Source of the DNA: Bacteroidales bacterium
Lineage (GTDB): Bacteria; Bacteroidota; Bacteroidia; Bacteroidales; 4484-276
Length of the DNA: 38,856 nt
Assembly (NCBI GenBank): GCA_021740425.1
Contig: JAIOZV010000007.1
Coordinates: 1-38,856, forward strand
Direction of reading: 5' to 3'
Part shown: in pieces, positions 26,986 through 35,905 of the stretch
Position numbering within the stretch: position 1 is the stretch's first letter
How the letters are laid out: each line of letters opens with the position of its first letter
Program-made: the position numbers and the translations under genes
Notes under the pieces: model-generated
The model's database searches: none
The model's input: the letters and a program-made list of their open reading frames with translations, nothing else
Told to the model about the DNA's origin: nothing

Positions 26986-27631
26986 TCTGCAATATTTTCA
27001 GTGCAATCTCAATTTTTTCATTGATTAATGGATTTTGATCAAAAAACACTTTTACTGAAAAATGTACAGCTTTTTTTTGATCTTCCGTAGATGAACGAAA
27101 TTTTAAAAAATTCGTAACTGCAGCAATGGTCTCCTGCTGGACTACGGGGTCTTTCTCTGCTTCCAGAAAAACAAGTATTCTTCCCAGTTCATCAACATTA
27201 CATGAACGCGAAAAAATGTCGATTCCCCAGCCTCTTATTGTTGGGTTGTCCTTGCAATTCATTAGAATTTCCGCTGCAGATGCCATGTTTTTATGATGAT
27301 GAAAAAAAGTGCGCGATACATCTCGGTTTGAAAAAAAGTATTCGATGCTTTCAATAACGTCTTCATCACCGGTGGGGGAAAAATGCCTTCTTGCATAATA
27401 CCCTGATATCTTTTCTGCAGCCCGATCCCAATATTCAGGGTTCGACTGAACATATTGGGTTTCCTGTTTTTGTTGAACCATCTGATTGATCATATTAATA
27501 AATGCCATATCCGGTTCTTTTTTTGCAGGTTCAGCCTTATAGTCCTTTTGCTCAATGGCGGGGAGATTAGCAACCTCATTTTCAAGAGGCTTTTGCCCGG
27601 TTAAATTTCGAAATAATATTCTTAAATTCAT
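26960..27631 (-). CDS. Cytoplasmic HEAT-like helical protein, unknown function
   Basis: This 223-residue protein has no signal peptide or membrane segment. The first 60 residues are low in structure and charged (LENEVANLPAIEQKDYKAEP). From about residue 70 the chain is helical, with pairs of amphipathic helices like HEAT/ARM repeats (DVIESIEYFFSNRDVSRTFF, SAAEILMNCKDNPTIRGWGI, ELGRILVFLEAEKDP, TIAAVTNFLKF, KIEIALKILQNEL). A protein-binding role is inferred. It lies 91 bp after the TssR-like vWA gene; it is the only predicted cytosolic protein in the cluster and could link the envelope proteins to the cell interior or be unrelated. I do not recognise the family. Confidence 0.75.
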   Translation of the reverse strand: MNLRILFRNLTGQKPLENEVANLPAIEQKDYKAEPAKKEPDMAFINMINQMVQQKQETQYVQSNPEYWDRAAEKISGYYARRHFSPTGDEDVIESIEYFFSNRDVSRTFFHHHKNMASAAEILMNCKDNPTIRGWGIDIFSRSCNVDELGRILVFLEAEKDPVVQQETIAAVTNFLKFRSSTEDQKKAVHFSVKVFFDQNPLINEKIEIALKILQNELEKTVL

Positions 27632-27722
27632 AGTAGTATAAGTTTAGGTTAATATTGATTGGATTTTTTTTGACATTCATTATCATTCCTATTTCAACAA
27701 ATTTTAAATAAATCATCCACTC

Positions 27723-30119
27723 TTAATCATGAGGAAAAATATCTACCGGAACCCAGTAATAAATTTCTTCGGAATTTGGGAATCTAATGTTTGGATATTC
27801 TTTTCCTAAACTCAATATTTGATCAACAATCCTGCTGGTTTCTTCAAAATCCATAATAATTTCCATCACATTCTTATCGGTAAACCTCTTTGGGTCACGT
27901 AAGTCATTTAATGAAAAATTATTTATGTTGCTTCTGCCAGGCAAGCCGGTCAAGCAATAATACAAATCGTTTATTGTCAGATTTCCTCGCTGAATATCAC
28001 TTAAATTTCCTAAGTAGGCTCTGAAAATTTCTTCGAAAACGTCATTCAATCTCGATCGCTTTACAGAAGAAGGGTAATTTTGTGAAGCAATTAAATCTTT
28101 AAGGTAATTACTTAAATTGCCTAGTTCCCCGCTTTCAACAAGTAAAACATACTGAAACCATGGGTATTTAGCATTTGCAGGTTTCATAAGCGTGTATCCT
28201 TCCTGATACATAGATGTGTTTAATCCTGACATTATATTCATAATATCATCATTACTTAAACCCTCTTTATGCAAATATGTAAGAATTTCTATCAAATGTT
28301 CAATTGAAAAAGTCATAGAAGTTCCTTCCAATATCTGTTCTATCTTTTCTATAAGGATTGTTGTATGATTGTCAATTCTTTGAATAGCATCAGTCAAATG
28401 ATTCTCAAGTTGTTGGATGGTGATAGATGATTGTGGCTGGGATATTACTATCTCACCTACCAAAGGGCTTTGACTGTTTAGTTTAAAAGTATTGTTGCCG
28501 GATTCTTCAAATTCGATTTCTTCAACACCAGAAATACTTATTCCTTCCCGGACTTTTTTTGCAGAATTAATCATGATTCGCCTTAACTGGTTTTCAAAGT
28601 CCTGATAAGGATTGTCATAAGTTTTAGTTATTGGTCGGTTTACCTGGTATGCCAACAAATTCATCTTGAAATCTGCCAGTCCATTGATGATTTCTTCTTC
28701 CTGAATGTAAGTATGAACTTTATCAGGATTTTGATGATCGCCTGCATCCCCAATAACGATCATATAATTTGTTTCTTCGGGGTCAAGGGAGTATAGTTCC
28801 AATGCCTGTTGCATTCCAAAATACAGTGCTTCAGGAATGTCCCTATCATTCTTGTTGTACTGTGGATTCATGGTGGTTTTTATCCATAATCCCAATTCAT
28901 CGATATTACTGGATAGCTGCGATCCAAAACTTTGTACAATTTGCTCTTCGGCCTCATCACGAAACAACACAGCTCCAAACCTGAATTGATTTTGTGAAGA
29001 TGACTCATCGCTGTAGTTTTCCTTTATCAAACGCATTGCATTTTGCATAGCGTTTGAAATTGATGCTGAATAGCTTTCCATGCTATTTGTTGCATCAACA
29101 ACAAAAATAATGTTGATTTTTTGGAGCATTTCTAACATATCCAAAAAGTTATACATTTCTTCTACTTCTGCCTTATCAAATGCAGGAATAATATCACTTA
29201 TCATCCCGACTTTTATTGGCAGGTTGGCTTCATTACTTGTGGTGGTGTTGTTTCGCTCTAAAGGTATAAAACGATTTTTAAATCCATTCGTTCGTTCTTG
29301 ATACGTTGGAGACTCGGTAAGAAGAAATAAATCGTTTTTATCAAAATTTGCTGCACCAATTTCATTCTCCCAAACCGTCACTTTGCTGCCCAAACTCTCA
29401 CGTTCGCTAACTGCATCGGGATGCCAGTTAATTTCCAAAGCTAAATTTGTGTTCCAAATAGTACAGTACTTTTTTGGTATCCACCCGGCCACATACTCTC
29501 GAAAATCTGATTTTTGAATTAATGAACTTTTCCCCAAAAGAAGGTAATCTGCCGTTTCTTTGTAAACAAAGTAAAATTGTGATATTCCATATCCTGCATC
29601 ACCAATGGCTTCATAGCCTGATCCGGGACCATTTAAAAAATTGGGGGTTTGGCCAGGTGTGTTTAAATAATCTGAATCAATGGCATTTATAATCATTGCT
29701 TTTTTATCGATCAAGCATTGTTCGGTTTTCAAACAGTGATCCCATAACAACAATTTATCAAAATCAACCCAACCAAGTGCTTTTTTTCCTTGCATAAGAA
29801 ATCCCTTATGAACATCTTCAATCCTTGCCAAGAGGAGGCTTTTACTTTTTACCTGAACTACAGCACAGGCAGCACCATATTCAAGTTCTGCTATTTTTTC
29901 ACCTCCATCTGAGCTTAAATAAACCGGGTTATTACCACAGTCGGACCACACAAACCACGGTTTTTCAGATAACGGATCATTCTTACTTGGAGGCTCAGGG
30001 TTTTCTACTGGTGTCAGGTATTTTTCAGGTACAGAAAGGATTTGTTGACCCTTTATAGTGAAATTATGCAAGAAAATGAAGCCAATTGTTGCTAGTACTA
30101 CAAAACCTTTTCTTTTCAT
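27723..30119 (-). CDS. TssR-like protein with vWA domain
   Basis: This is a 798-residue exported protein. Signal peptide MKRKGFVVLATIGFIFLHNF. Residues about 45-135 (EKPWFVWSDCGNNPVYLSSD ... GWVDFDKLLLWDHCL) and about 140-235 (KKAMIINAID ... VAGWIPKKYCTIWNTNLAL) look like paired SH3-type modules. From memory they resemble the N-terminal part of TssR, a component of the Bacteroidota-specific type VI secretion system. I cannot confirm this by search. A vWA domain at about 333-530 has the MIDAS variant DATNSM and a later VIGDAGDH. The C-terminal 250 residues are helical. No other T6SS core gene (sheath, tube, ClpV, baseplate) is in the window, so it may be an orphan or a related periplasmic scaffold. 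It begins 11 bp after the vWA-OmpA gene, so the two are probably co-transcribed. Confidence 0.75.
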   Translation of the reverse strand: MKRKGFVVLATIGFIFLHNFTIKGQQILSVPEKYLTPVENPEPPSKNDPLSEKPWFVWSDCGNNPVYLSSDGGEKIAELEYGAACAVVQVKSKSLLLARIEDVHKGFLMQGKKALGWVDFDKLLLWDHCLKTEQCLIDKKAMIINAIDSDYLNTPGQTPNFLNGPGSGYEAIGDAGYGISQFYFVYKETADYLLLGKSSLIQKSDFREYVAGWIPKKYCTIWNTNLALEINWHPDAVSERESLGSKVTVWENEIGAANFDKNDLFLLTESPTYQERTNGFKNRFIPLERNNTTTSNEANLPIKVGMISDIIPAFDKAEVEEMYNFLDMLEMLQKINIIFVVDATNSMESYSASISNAMQNAMRLIKENYSDESSSQNQFRFGAVLFRDEAEEQIVQSFGSQLSSNIDELGLWIKTTMNPQYNKNDRDIPEALYFGMQQALELYSLDPEETNYMIVIGDAGDHQNPDKVHTYIQEEEIINGLADFKMNLLAYQVNRPITKTYDNPYQDFENQLRRIMINSAKKVREGISISGVEEIEFEESGNNTFKLNSQSPLVGEIVISQPQSSITIQQLENHLTDAIQRIDNHTTILIEKIEQILEGTSMTFSIEHLIEILTYLHKEGLSNDDIMNIMSGLNTSMYQEGYTLMKPANAKYPWFQYVLLVESGELGNLSNYLKDLIASQNYPSSVKRSRLNDVFEEIFRAYLGNLSDIQRGNLTINDLYYCLTGLPGRSNINNFSLNDLRDPKRFTDKNVMEIIMDFEETSRIVDQILSLGKEYPNIRFPNSEEIYYWVPVDIFPHD

Positions 30120-30130
30120 GTTACTGTTTT

Positions 30131-31897
30131 TTATTGTTTAACTATTGAATATTCAATTACAACTTTTCTGAAAAATCTTAAATCCGTTCGTTTTTTGATT
30201 AGAGACCGATCGCGATTTACACCATCAGGTGGGGCAAATTCCTTCTGAATAATTATTCTTTTTTGATTGATGAGTTTATTAAAAATCCCTTCGCTATCTC
30301 TTGCTCTAATCTGTTCGAAGAGATTTTTCCAGCTGTGAAATGCCCGCAAATAGGCCAATTCCTTATTACTTGAATAGCTATTTATAATTTTAATTGCTTC
30401 AAAATTCACAGGTTCATCAACATACCTGATTGCACTTATAATCTGCAAAGAATCTGTAAATCCTGTAAGCGAAATATTAAGGTTAAGTCCGGGATAATCA
30501 TTCACTGAATCGGCAAGTATCAGTAATTTATCAGCAACTTTCGTTATCAGTAAGCCAATCGTTTGTTTTGTGGTATTATCATTTGTTGTTCGTAATGACT
30601 CTTCTATATCAGCAAATGTTGGGTTAGCCTCAATCCATGACATGAAATCATCTTCGTTTTCACGAATAAATGGTTTATAGTATCCAAGAGGGAAGGGGTC
30701 GAGATCAGGGAACTTTAATGCCATATCTGTAAAATCAATATGGCCTTCAGCTACCACCTCATTAATATACAATTGCTTTTTGAAAGAAATTTCATGGAAG
30801 CTTATTCGATAACCATGCATCAATTGCTGTTCGATATCTCTCAATATTTGAACAAATTCCTGCTGGATATCATAAACCTTTCCGAAGGTAATATCCGAAA
30901 GAAATCCGGAATTATTTTGTTCGGGGTTTAGTACCTGAAATACACTAACACTGTTATTCAGTAAAACTTTGATCAGCTCACAAGTTGAAACTTTCCCATA
31001 ATCCTGAACCCCGTATTCATCAGTACACAGCACGAATATTTTTTTTGCGTCATGTCTGAATTGTAGTTTCATTACAGCCGCATATAATGCTTCTTTTGTA
31101 ACTTCATATCCCCCCTGCAAATTTGTAATCTTAGGAAGGTCAAATTTGAATTTCTCAATATCAGTTCCATACGATCCGATGGTTGAAACATCGTCTCCAT
31201 AAACAACCAGATTGATCCTCCAATCGAAATTCGACCCCGACAGACCGGAAACAAAGTTTTGAATGTTTTCTCGTAAGGCATGAATGGTGGTATTCATGCT
31301 GATAGACTGATCGACAATGAAAACCAGATCGATGATTTTATTGGAAATGGTATCTATTTCGGTTACCGTTTTAATTTCAATCTGATCCGACGTACCATTG
31401 AAATCTTTTATTGTTAACCCTTTTACAACATTACCTGATTGATCAGTCACTCTTCCAAGAATTACTCTATCCGCACCTTGTGATTGGGTAAGTGTATCCA
31501 AAACAGTCAATTGAAAGTTGTTGTTGACAGGAATGATTGGTTGCGTTTCCCCTTTTAAAATAGAATATTTATAGAGAGGAAAATCATAATATTTTGATTT
31601 CAGGAAGGATAGAAAATCTGCTTTACTTTTAATATCCTTTTCGATAATAAATTTATCCTTTGCAAGAAAGCATTTCCATGGTTCATTTTGAAGTAAGGTA
31701 GACGCGTAATCGAGTGTTAACAATTCATCCTCAGGGGTGTTTAAGCCCAACCTCCTTCGCTCCCTTGCTTCTTCACTATAGTTTTCTTCAACACAGTCAA
31801 CGATTACACAGGATGCATGTAACAGCAAAAACGCAAAAACAAGAATGATTTTCGTTTTTACCTTGAACGTAATTCGTTGATGGTGCTTTTTAAGCAT
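30131..31897 (-). CDS. vWA protein with OmpA-like C-terminal module
   Basis: Candidate starts are 31951, 31903 and 31897. I prefer 31897 because it places the hydrophobic signal segment (ILVFAFLLLHASC) after a short basic N-terminus. The 588-residue product may be a lipoprotein (LHASC), but the residues after Cys (VIVDCVEEN) lack the acidic export signal, so periplasmic retention is likelier. The vWA domain (about 185-375) has a complete MIDAS (DQSISM) and the later CTDEYG aspartate. The C-terminus carries an OmpA-like signature: GFTDS at about 478, NKELAYLRAF at about 508, and RKVVIEY at the end, with extra sequence between the last two. This implies peptidoglycan contact through the Asp and Arg of the family. 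It precedes the TssR-like gene by 11 bp. Confidence 0.8.
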   Translation of the reverse strand: MLKKHHQRITFKVKTKIILVFAFLLLHASCVIVDCVEENYSEEARERRRLGLNTPEDELLTLDYASTLLQNEPWKCFLAKDKFIIEKDIKSKADFLSFLKSKYYDFPLYKYSILKGETQPIIPVNNNFQLTVLDTLTQSQGADRVILGRVTDQSGNVVKGLTIKDFNGTSDQIEIKTVTEIDTISNKIIDLVFIVDQSISMNTTIHALRENIQNFVSGLSGSNFDWRINLVVYGDDVSTIGSYGTDIEKFKFDLPKITNLQGGYEVTKEALYAAVMKLQFRHDAKKIFVLCTDEYGVQDYGKVSTCELIKVLLNNSVSVFQVLNPEQNNSGFLSDITFGKVYDIQQEFVQILRDIEQQLMHGYRISFHEISFKKQLYINEVVAEGHIDFTDMALKFPDLDPFPLGYYKPFIRENEDDFMSWIEANPTFADIEESLRTTNDNTTKQTIGLLITKVADKLLILADSVNDYPGLNLNISLTGFTDSLQIISAIRYVDEPVNFEAIKIINSYSSNKELAYLRAFHSWKNLFEQIRARDSEGIFNKLINQKRIIIQKEFAPPDGVNRDRSLIKKRTDLRFFRKVVIEYSIVKQ

Positions 31898-31978
31898 AAA
31901 CATTGTTTTTATCTGTCGATCATTGGATTTTGATTTTTTCTCATACTCCAATATCTGTCCTAAAACATAGAATCAACA

Positions 31979-32020
31979 CCCCGGTCCTTCAACTGAGCAA
32001 TGAACGAAGGAAATCCGGGG
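31979..32020 (-). terminator. GC-rich stem-loop in the 191-bp gap
   Basis: CCCCGG (31979-31984) pairs with CCGGGG (32015-32020), and TCCTTC (31985-31990) pairs with GAAGGA (32006-32011). This gives 12 pairs with a 3-base bulge and a 15-base loop. It lies about 70 bases after the stop of the DUF2135-like gene. No U-run follows on the minus-strand transcript, so it could be a Rho-assisted or processing element rather than a simple terminator. The gap otherwise holds nothing I can assign. Confidence 0.45.
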
Positions 32021-32088
32021 TAATTGATTCGTTTCAACCAAACTAAAACTTTAAAACATTTATAGTTGAATTACTATTACTAACCAAA

Positions 32089-33273
32089 TTATTTTGTTGC
32101 TTTCGAAATTATCATTGTGTTTTTAGCTGTAGGAAAAATCCCATTCTCACTGAACTCAGCAATTGATATGGTCTGATCATAAGAAATGCTACCAGTGAAT
32201 TTTTCAACATGACCAAAGGCATTTATCAATACTGTAAAACCGGCTGATTGTGGTTTTTCTTCCCATGGATAATGATGAATCAGTACCGAATAGATTCCTG
32301 AAGGGGCTTCGTCTTTTGGCCAGTAAATATTTTCGGGTCCGTAGCCATCAATATCATCATAGTCTAAAACACCACCTGAAGGTGAGCCTGGATTCATCCA
32401 ATAAATTTCATTATTGTCTGGATCAAAAACATGCAGGTCGATATCTGCTTCATTGTTCCAGGTGAGTGTAATTTGTACATCACCAGATCCGGCATATAAG
32501 GCAGCTTCGGTGGTATTAACATCTTCAGCCTTATTTTCCAATTCTTGGAGGTGATCAGCTATATCCCCTAAGGCATTAGAAGAAAGGTCAGTTAAACAGG
32601 AAACTCCAAAATCGGTTGTGCAGCCATAGTATGTGCTTACCGTCCCGTATTGATCCACAAATTCGGTAAATCCATTATGAACATCGAATTCGTTTTGGGC
32701 AATATCTGATGATAAACCCAACAAATAATTTCCACAGGTAAAAGCAGCCAAAGGCCACCCAACTCCTCCCGTGGCAACAGTAGCACCAACACCTAAAGCA
32801 CAGGGGACACCTGAAACAACTCTGCCAGTCCAACGTACAAGGTCACTCCAATCATCAATAGTCACTGCATTCTTGTAAATATCCCAATCGGCATCAGATT
32901 CAACCTCTCTAAGAATTTCAATATCTCCATTAGGATAGACTACACCAATATCCACTTTGTTACCATTAAAATTATCAAACAGATAAATATAGTTAGAAAC
33001 CACCAATTTTTGTGGTAAGCCGTCAGCACTGAAAAAAATTGATATGTCTTTATTTGCATCGTATGAATGGAATTCTACGACCGAAGGCTTTGAGTTCTCT
33101 GTTTGAATAAAGTAATAGTCTTTTTTACCGGCCACCCAATAATCCCAATCTGTAGTTTGCGAAACATCAACAACACTGATATCCGGTTGCTGTGGTTTTG
33201 ATTCCTCATCTTTTTTGCAGCTATAATTCAGCATAAGAAAAACGATAGCAATGAAAGTAATTAGCTTTTTCAT
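32089..33273 (-). CDS. Surface lipoprotein with DUF2135-like domain
   Basis: This is a 394-residue predicted lipoprotein: signal peptide ending NYSC, then KKDEES, an acid-rich export signal. Residues about 25-130 are beta-rich and unassigned. A Gly/Ala/Val-rich hydrophobic stretch is at about 155-195 (GVGATVATGGVGWPLAAFTC). The C-terminal domain (about 265-375) matches the DUF2135/YfaP pattern: LTWNNEADIDLHVFDPDNN, a following SGGVLDYDDIDGYGPENI, then GIYSVLIHHYP. That domain occurs in secreted or periplasmic proteins and is thought to be a binding beta-sandwich. It lies 39 bp after the T9SS cargo gene. Function unknown. Confidence 0.85.
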   Translation of the reverse strand: MKKLITFIAIVFLMLNYSCKKDEESKPQQPDISVVDVSQTTDWDYWVAGKKDYYFIQTENSKPSVVEFHSYDANKDISIFFSADGLPQKLVVSNYIYLFDNFNGNKVDIGVVYPNGDIEILREVESDADWDIYKNAVTIDDWSDLVRWTGRVVSGVPCALGVGATVATGGVGWPLAAFTCGNYLLGLSSDIAQNEFDVHNGFTEFVDQYGTVSTYYGCTTDFGVSCLTDLSSNALGDIADHLQELENKAEDVNTTEAALYAGSGDVQITLTWNNEADIDLHVFDPDNNEIYWMNPGSPSGGVLDYDDIDGYGPENIYWPKDEAPSGIYSVLIHHYPWEEKPQSAGFTVLINAFGHVEKFTGSISYDQTISIAEFSENGIFPTAKNTMIISKATK

Positions 33274-33312
33274 AATTTATTGTTTTTTAACATTTTAAAT
33301 ACTTAATTAATT

Positions 33313-34434
33313 CTAATAAACGATGACTTTTTTAAGCAGTTTAGTGCCATTGAAAGATATTTTCAGATAATAAACTCCTTTTGGATAAGTAGAAATGTTG
33401 ATTATAGAGCTTTGCTTTGCATGTCCTTTTTTAATTGGCACTCCGGACATATTGAAAATTTCAAATTCGACAGATTGAAATATATCAGAAAGTTTAACAG
33501 AAAAAATACCATTGGAAGGATTTGGAAATACTTCGATTTCCGTTGCTGTGTTCACTTTTATACTCTGTGGATCTTCCCAACTATATGGAGGAAATTGAAC
33601 GGTAAATGACTCACCAACATTTAATATCATATTGTAAGCCATTCCCGGATTTAAATACTCAAAACCGGGGCTGCTGGGTGTCCAGGTAAGAGAGTCTTTC
33701 CAATCATAAATAATTAGAACTTTTTCAGCATTTTCTCCGAGTAAGTCCTCAATTGCAACCGGATAATTAGTTAATACAGGCAAATATATAAAAGTGCCAT
33801 CCGCAAAAACACTTTGGTCAGCAACCGGATTTCCATAAACTGGCAAACATGCCGGAGGATCAAAGAATTTTGCCTCATAGCCTACCGCACTCCAATTGCC
33901 AATATTGTTAATGGGTGGAATTGGTATAGGCCAATAATAACTTCCCTCAGAATTCATCATTATCGTTAAATGTTCAACTACGGGAGCCATGACTTCAGTA
34001 ACGGAAACATCAGACTTTTCCACAAAAGAAGATAACCCTGTCCATCCATCTTTGGTAATTGGTATAAGCTGAAGGGGAATCCCTAATGCAATATTAGCAG
34101 TTTCGGTTAAACCATTCCCAGTGGCTGTAATTGTAAGCGTAACAGCATTATTGAGATGATCATTTTTTCCGATGTAATAAATTGGTGCTGCTATATTCTC
34201 ATTATCAAAGGTGCCGTCTCCGCTTGTGGTCCATTCTATTACATCCGCATTCTGCACCTCTGCCTCAATCTGATATGGCTGCCATTGCCATGTTTCAAAA
34301 TTATAATTAGCGCAATCCAAACTATCCAAAGGTTCGAGGATAATTACAGGATCAAATTTTTGGGGGTTGTTTTGCCCAATTGTTGAAATAGCAATCGAGC
34401 AAACCGCAAAAAGAAAAAAGGCTTGATTTTTCAT
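33313..34434 (-). CDS. T9SS-exported protein with type A sorting domain
   Basis: This is a 373-residue protein with a signal peptide (MKNQAFFLFAVCSIAISTIG). Residues about 50-120 contain a PKD/Ig-like sheet with WTTSGDGTFDNENIAAPIYY, a pattern common in Bacteroidota surface proteins. The middle is unassigned. The C-terminal 75 residues are a textbook T9SS type A sorting domain: IEVFPNPSNGIFSVKL, FEIFNMSGVPIKKG, TYPKGVYYLKISFNG, KKVIVY. Family knowledge predicts export across the outer membrane and anchoring to the surface by the T9SS sortase. It lies 50 bp after the SPFH gene and 39 bp before the DUF2135-like gene. Confidence 0.9.
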   Translation of the reverse strand: MKNQAFFLFAVCSIAISTIGQNNPQKFDPVIILEPLDSLDCANYNFETWQWQPYQIEAEVQNADVIEWTTSGDGTFDNENIAAPIYYIGKNDHLNNAVTLTITATGNGLTETANIALGIPLQLIPITKDGWTGLSSFVEKSDVSVTEVMAPVVEHLTIMMNSEGSYYWPIPIPPINNIGNWSAVGYEAKFFDPPACLPVYGNPVADQSVFADGTFIYLPVLTNYPVAIEDLLGENAEKVLIIYDWKDSLTWTPSSPGFEYLNPGMAYNMILNVGESFTVQFPPYSWEDPQSIKVNTATEIEVFPNPSNGIFSVKLSDIFQSVEFEIFNMSGVPIKKGHAKQSSIINISTYPKGVYYLKISFNGTKLLKKVIVY

Positions 34435-34484
34435 AACGTTGACAATTTTTAAGTTAATAAATTATTAGCCATTTACAAACTATC

Positions 34485-35471
34485 TTATTTCTGACTTAGC
34501 ATTTCCTTGATGCCACCCAAAGAACTCAGCACACCGGTTGCCTCAAATGGGATATACACCGTTTTGCTTTCCTGTCCCGAAACCATTTCCTTCAAGGTTT
34601 CGATGTATTTTGTGGCAATGAGGTAATTTACGGGATCGCCATTTTTGGTGGTGATGGCCTGGCTAACCAGACGAATGGCCTCAGCTTCGGCATCAGCAAT
34701 TTTTATTCTTGCCTGGGCACGCCCTTCGGCTTTTAGAATTTCCGATTGTTTTTCACCTTCAGCCTTTTTGATGGCACTTTCCTTAAATCCTTCGGCCTCA
34801 AGGATTTTGGATCGTTTTTGCCCTTCGGCTTCCAGTACTGCTGCTCTCCGGTCTCTTTCTGCACGCATTTGTTTTTCCATGGCGGCTTTGATGTCTTCGG
34901 GAGGATTGATATCCTGAAGCTCAACGCGGTTTACTTTTACTCCCCATTTATTTGTGGCGTCATCAAGGATGGTTCGCAACTTGGTGTTGATGGTATCGCG
35001 GGAGCTTAAGGATTCGTCCAGTTCCAGTTCGCCAATTACATTACGCAGTGTGGTTTGGGTTAGCTTTTCGATGGCATCGGGAAGGTTTTCGATTTCATAC
35101 ATGGCTCTGACTGGATCCATGATCTGAAAATACAACAGCGCATTGATCTGAACATTCACGTTGTCTTTGGTGATTACATTTTGTCTTGGGAAATCATAAA
35201 CTGTTTCCCGCAGGTCGATCCGGACTTTGTTTTTAAAACGAATTTCCTTACCGCCATCTCGCCCTTCCACCACATAGCGCCACATGATTTCACGGGGTTT
35301 ATCGATGATGGGCCAAATGATGTTTATCCCGGAAGTGAGGGTTCGGCTGTATTTTCCCAATCGTTCGAGTACAATGACTTCTGATTGTTGAACGATTTTA
35401 AATCCGGCAATTGCAAAAATAAGAACAAACAGTGCAATTGCCCCTGCAATAATGATAATTCCCATTTCCAT
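34485..35471 (-). CDS. SPFH/Band 7 (paraslipin/QmcA-type) membrane protein
   Basis: The 328-residue product has one N-terminal membrane helix (about 4-26), the Band 7 domain at about 25-190 (VQQSEVIVLERLGKYSRTLT, then GINIIWPIIDKPRE, NALLYFQIMDPVRAMYEIEN, LRNVIGELELDESLSSRD) and a coiled coil at about 195-270 with repeated AEG/EAEG units. This is the stomatin/paraslipin organisation, forming oligomeric membrane cages linked to protein quality control and membrane domains. It starts 2 bp after the NfeD-like gene; this pairing is the classic conserved NfeD-SPFH operon. The genomic link to the surface cluster is probably incidental. Start M1 (35471) or M3 (35465). Confidence 0.93.
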   Translation of the reverse strand: MEMGIIIIAGAIALFVLIFAIAGFKIVQQSEVIVLERLGKYSRTLTSGINIIWPIIDKPREIMWRYVVEGRDGGKEIRFKNKVRIDLRETVYDFPRQNVITKDNVNVQINALLYFQIMDPVRAMYEIENLPDAIEKLTQTTLRNVIGELELDESLSSRDTINTKLRTILDDATNKWGVKVNRVELQDINPPEDIKAAMEKQMRAERDRRAAVLEAEGQKRSKILEAEGFKESAIKKAEGEKQSEILKAEGRAQARIKIADAEAEAIRLVSQAITTKNGDPVNYLIATKYIETLKEMVSGQESKTVYIPFEATGVLSSLGGIKEMLSQK

Positions 35472-35473
35472 AA

Positions 35474-35905
35474 CTATGATTTTTTTACAAATAATACAAT
35501 GCTTTCGATATATACAACCTTTACTTCTTCTCCTTTTCTAATTATTTCGTTCACTGTGGATCTGGCCTGCCATTCGTCGCCATCAATTTTCACATGGCCG
35601 GTATTTTTTTCAGGATTTATTTCTTCGCTTACAATACCTTTTTTATCGATCAATGCATCCTTGTTTGTCTTGACTCCTTCCTTTTGGTAGCCATATTTTA
35701 AAATTACCGGACGAATCAGAAAATAGGTCAATGAAACCCCCATAGCAAAGGCGAGTATCTGCCATTTTAGATCCATCCCCAAATAGTTGGCGATGGCAGA
35801 CAATATCAGCCCGATGCCAACAGAACCGGCCACAAATCCAGCGGTAAATATTTCGATGATGAAGGCAATAATTCCGAGGGTTACGATGATGTGCCAGGCT
35901 TCCAT
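35474..35905 (-). CDS. Short NfeD-like membrane protein
   Basis: This 143-residue protein lacks the N-terminal serine-protease domain of long NfeD proteins. It has three hydrophobic segments (about 6-26, 28-43 and 48-66) followed by the soluble OB-fold (about 80-143: DKKGIVSEEINPEKNTGHVK, IDGDEWQAR, EVKVVYIESIVLFVKK). NfeD OB-folds bind SPFH partners, and the partner gene follows after 2 bp. It is the first gene after the 224-bp gap 35906-36129, so a promoter is expected there, though I saw no perfect Bacteroidota -7 (TAnnTTTG) element. Confidence 0.9.
   Translation of the reverse strand: MEAWHIIVTLGIIAFIIEIFTAGFVAGSVGIGLILSAIANYLGMDLKWQILAFAMGVSLTYFLIRPVILKYGYQKEGVKTNKDALIDKKGIVSEEINPEKNTGHVKIDGDEWQARSTVNEIIRKGEEVKVVYIESIVLFVKKS

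Noticed and set aside
34645..34917. Plus-strand frame opposite the SPFH coiled coil
   Set aside because: Antisense shadow of the EAEG-rich coiled-coil coding region; low-complexity Ala/Ser composition and no start signals.
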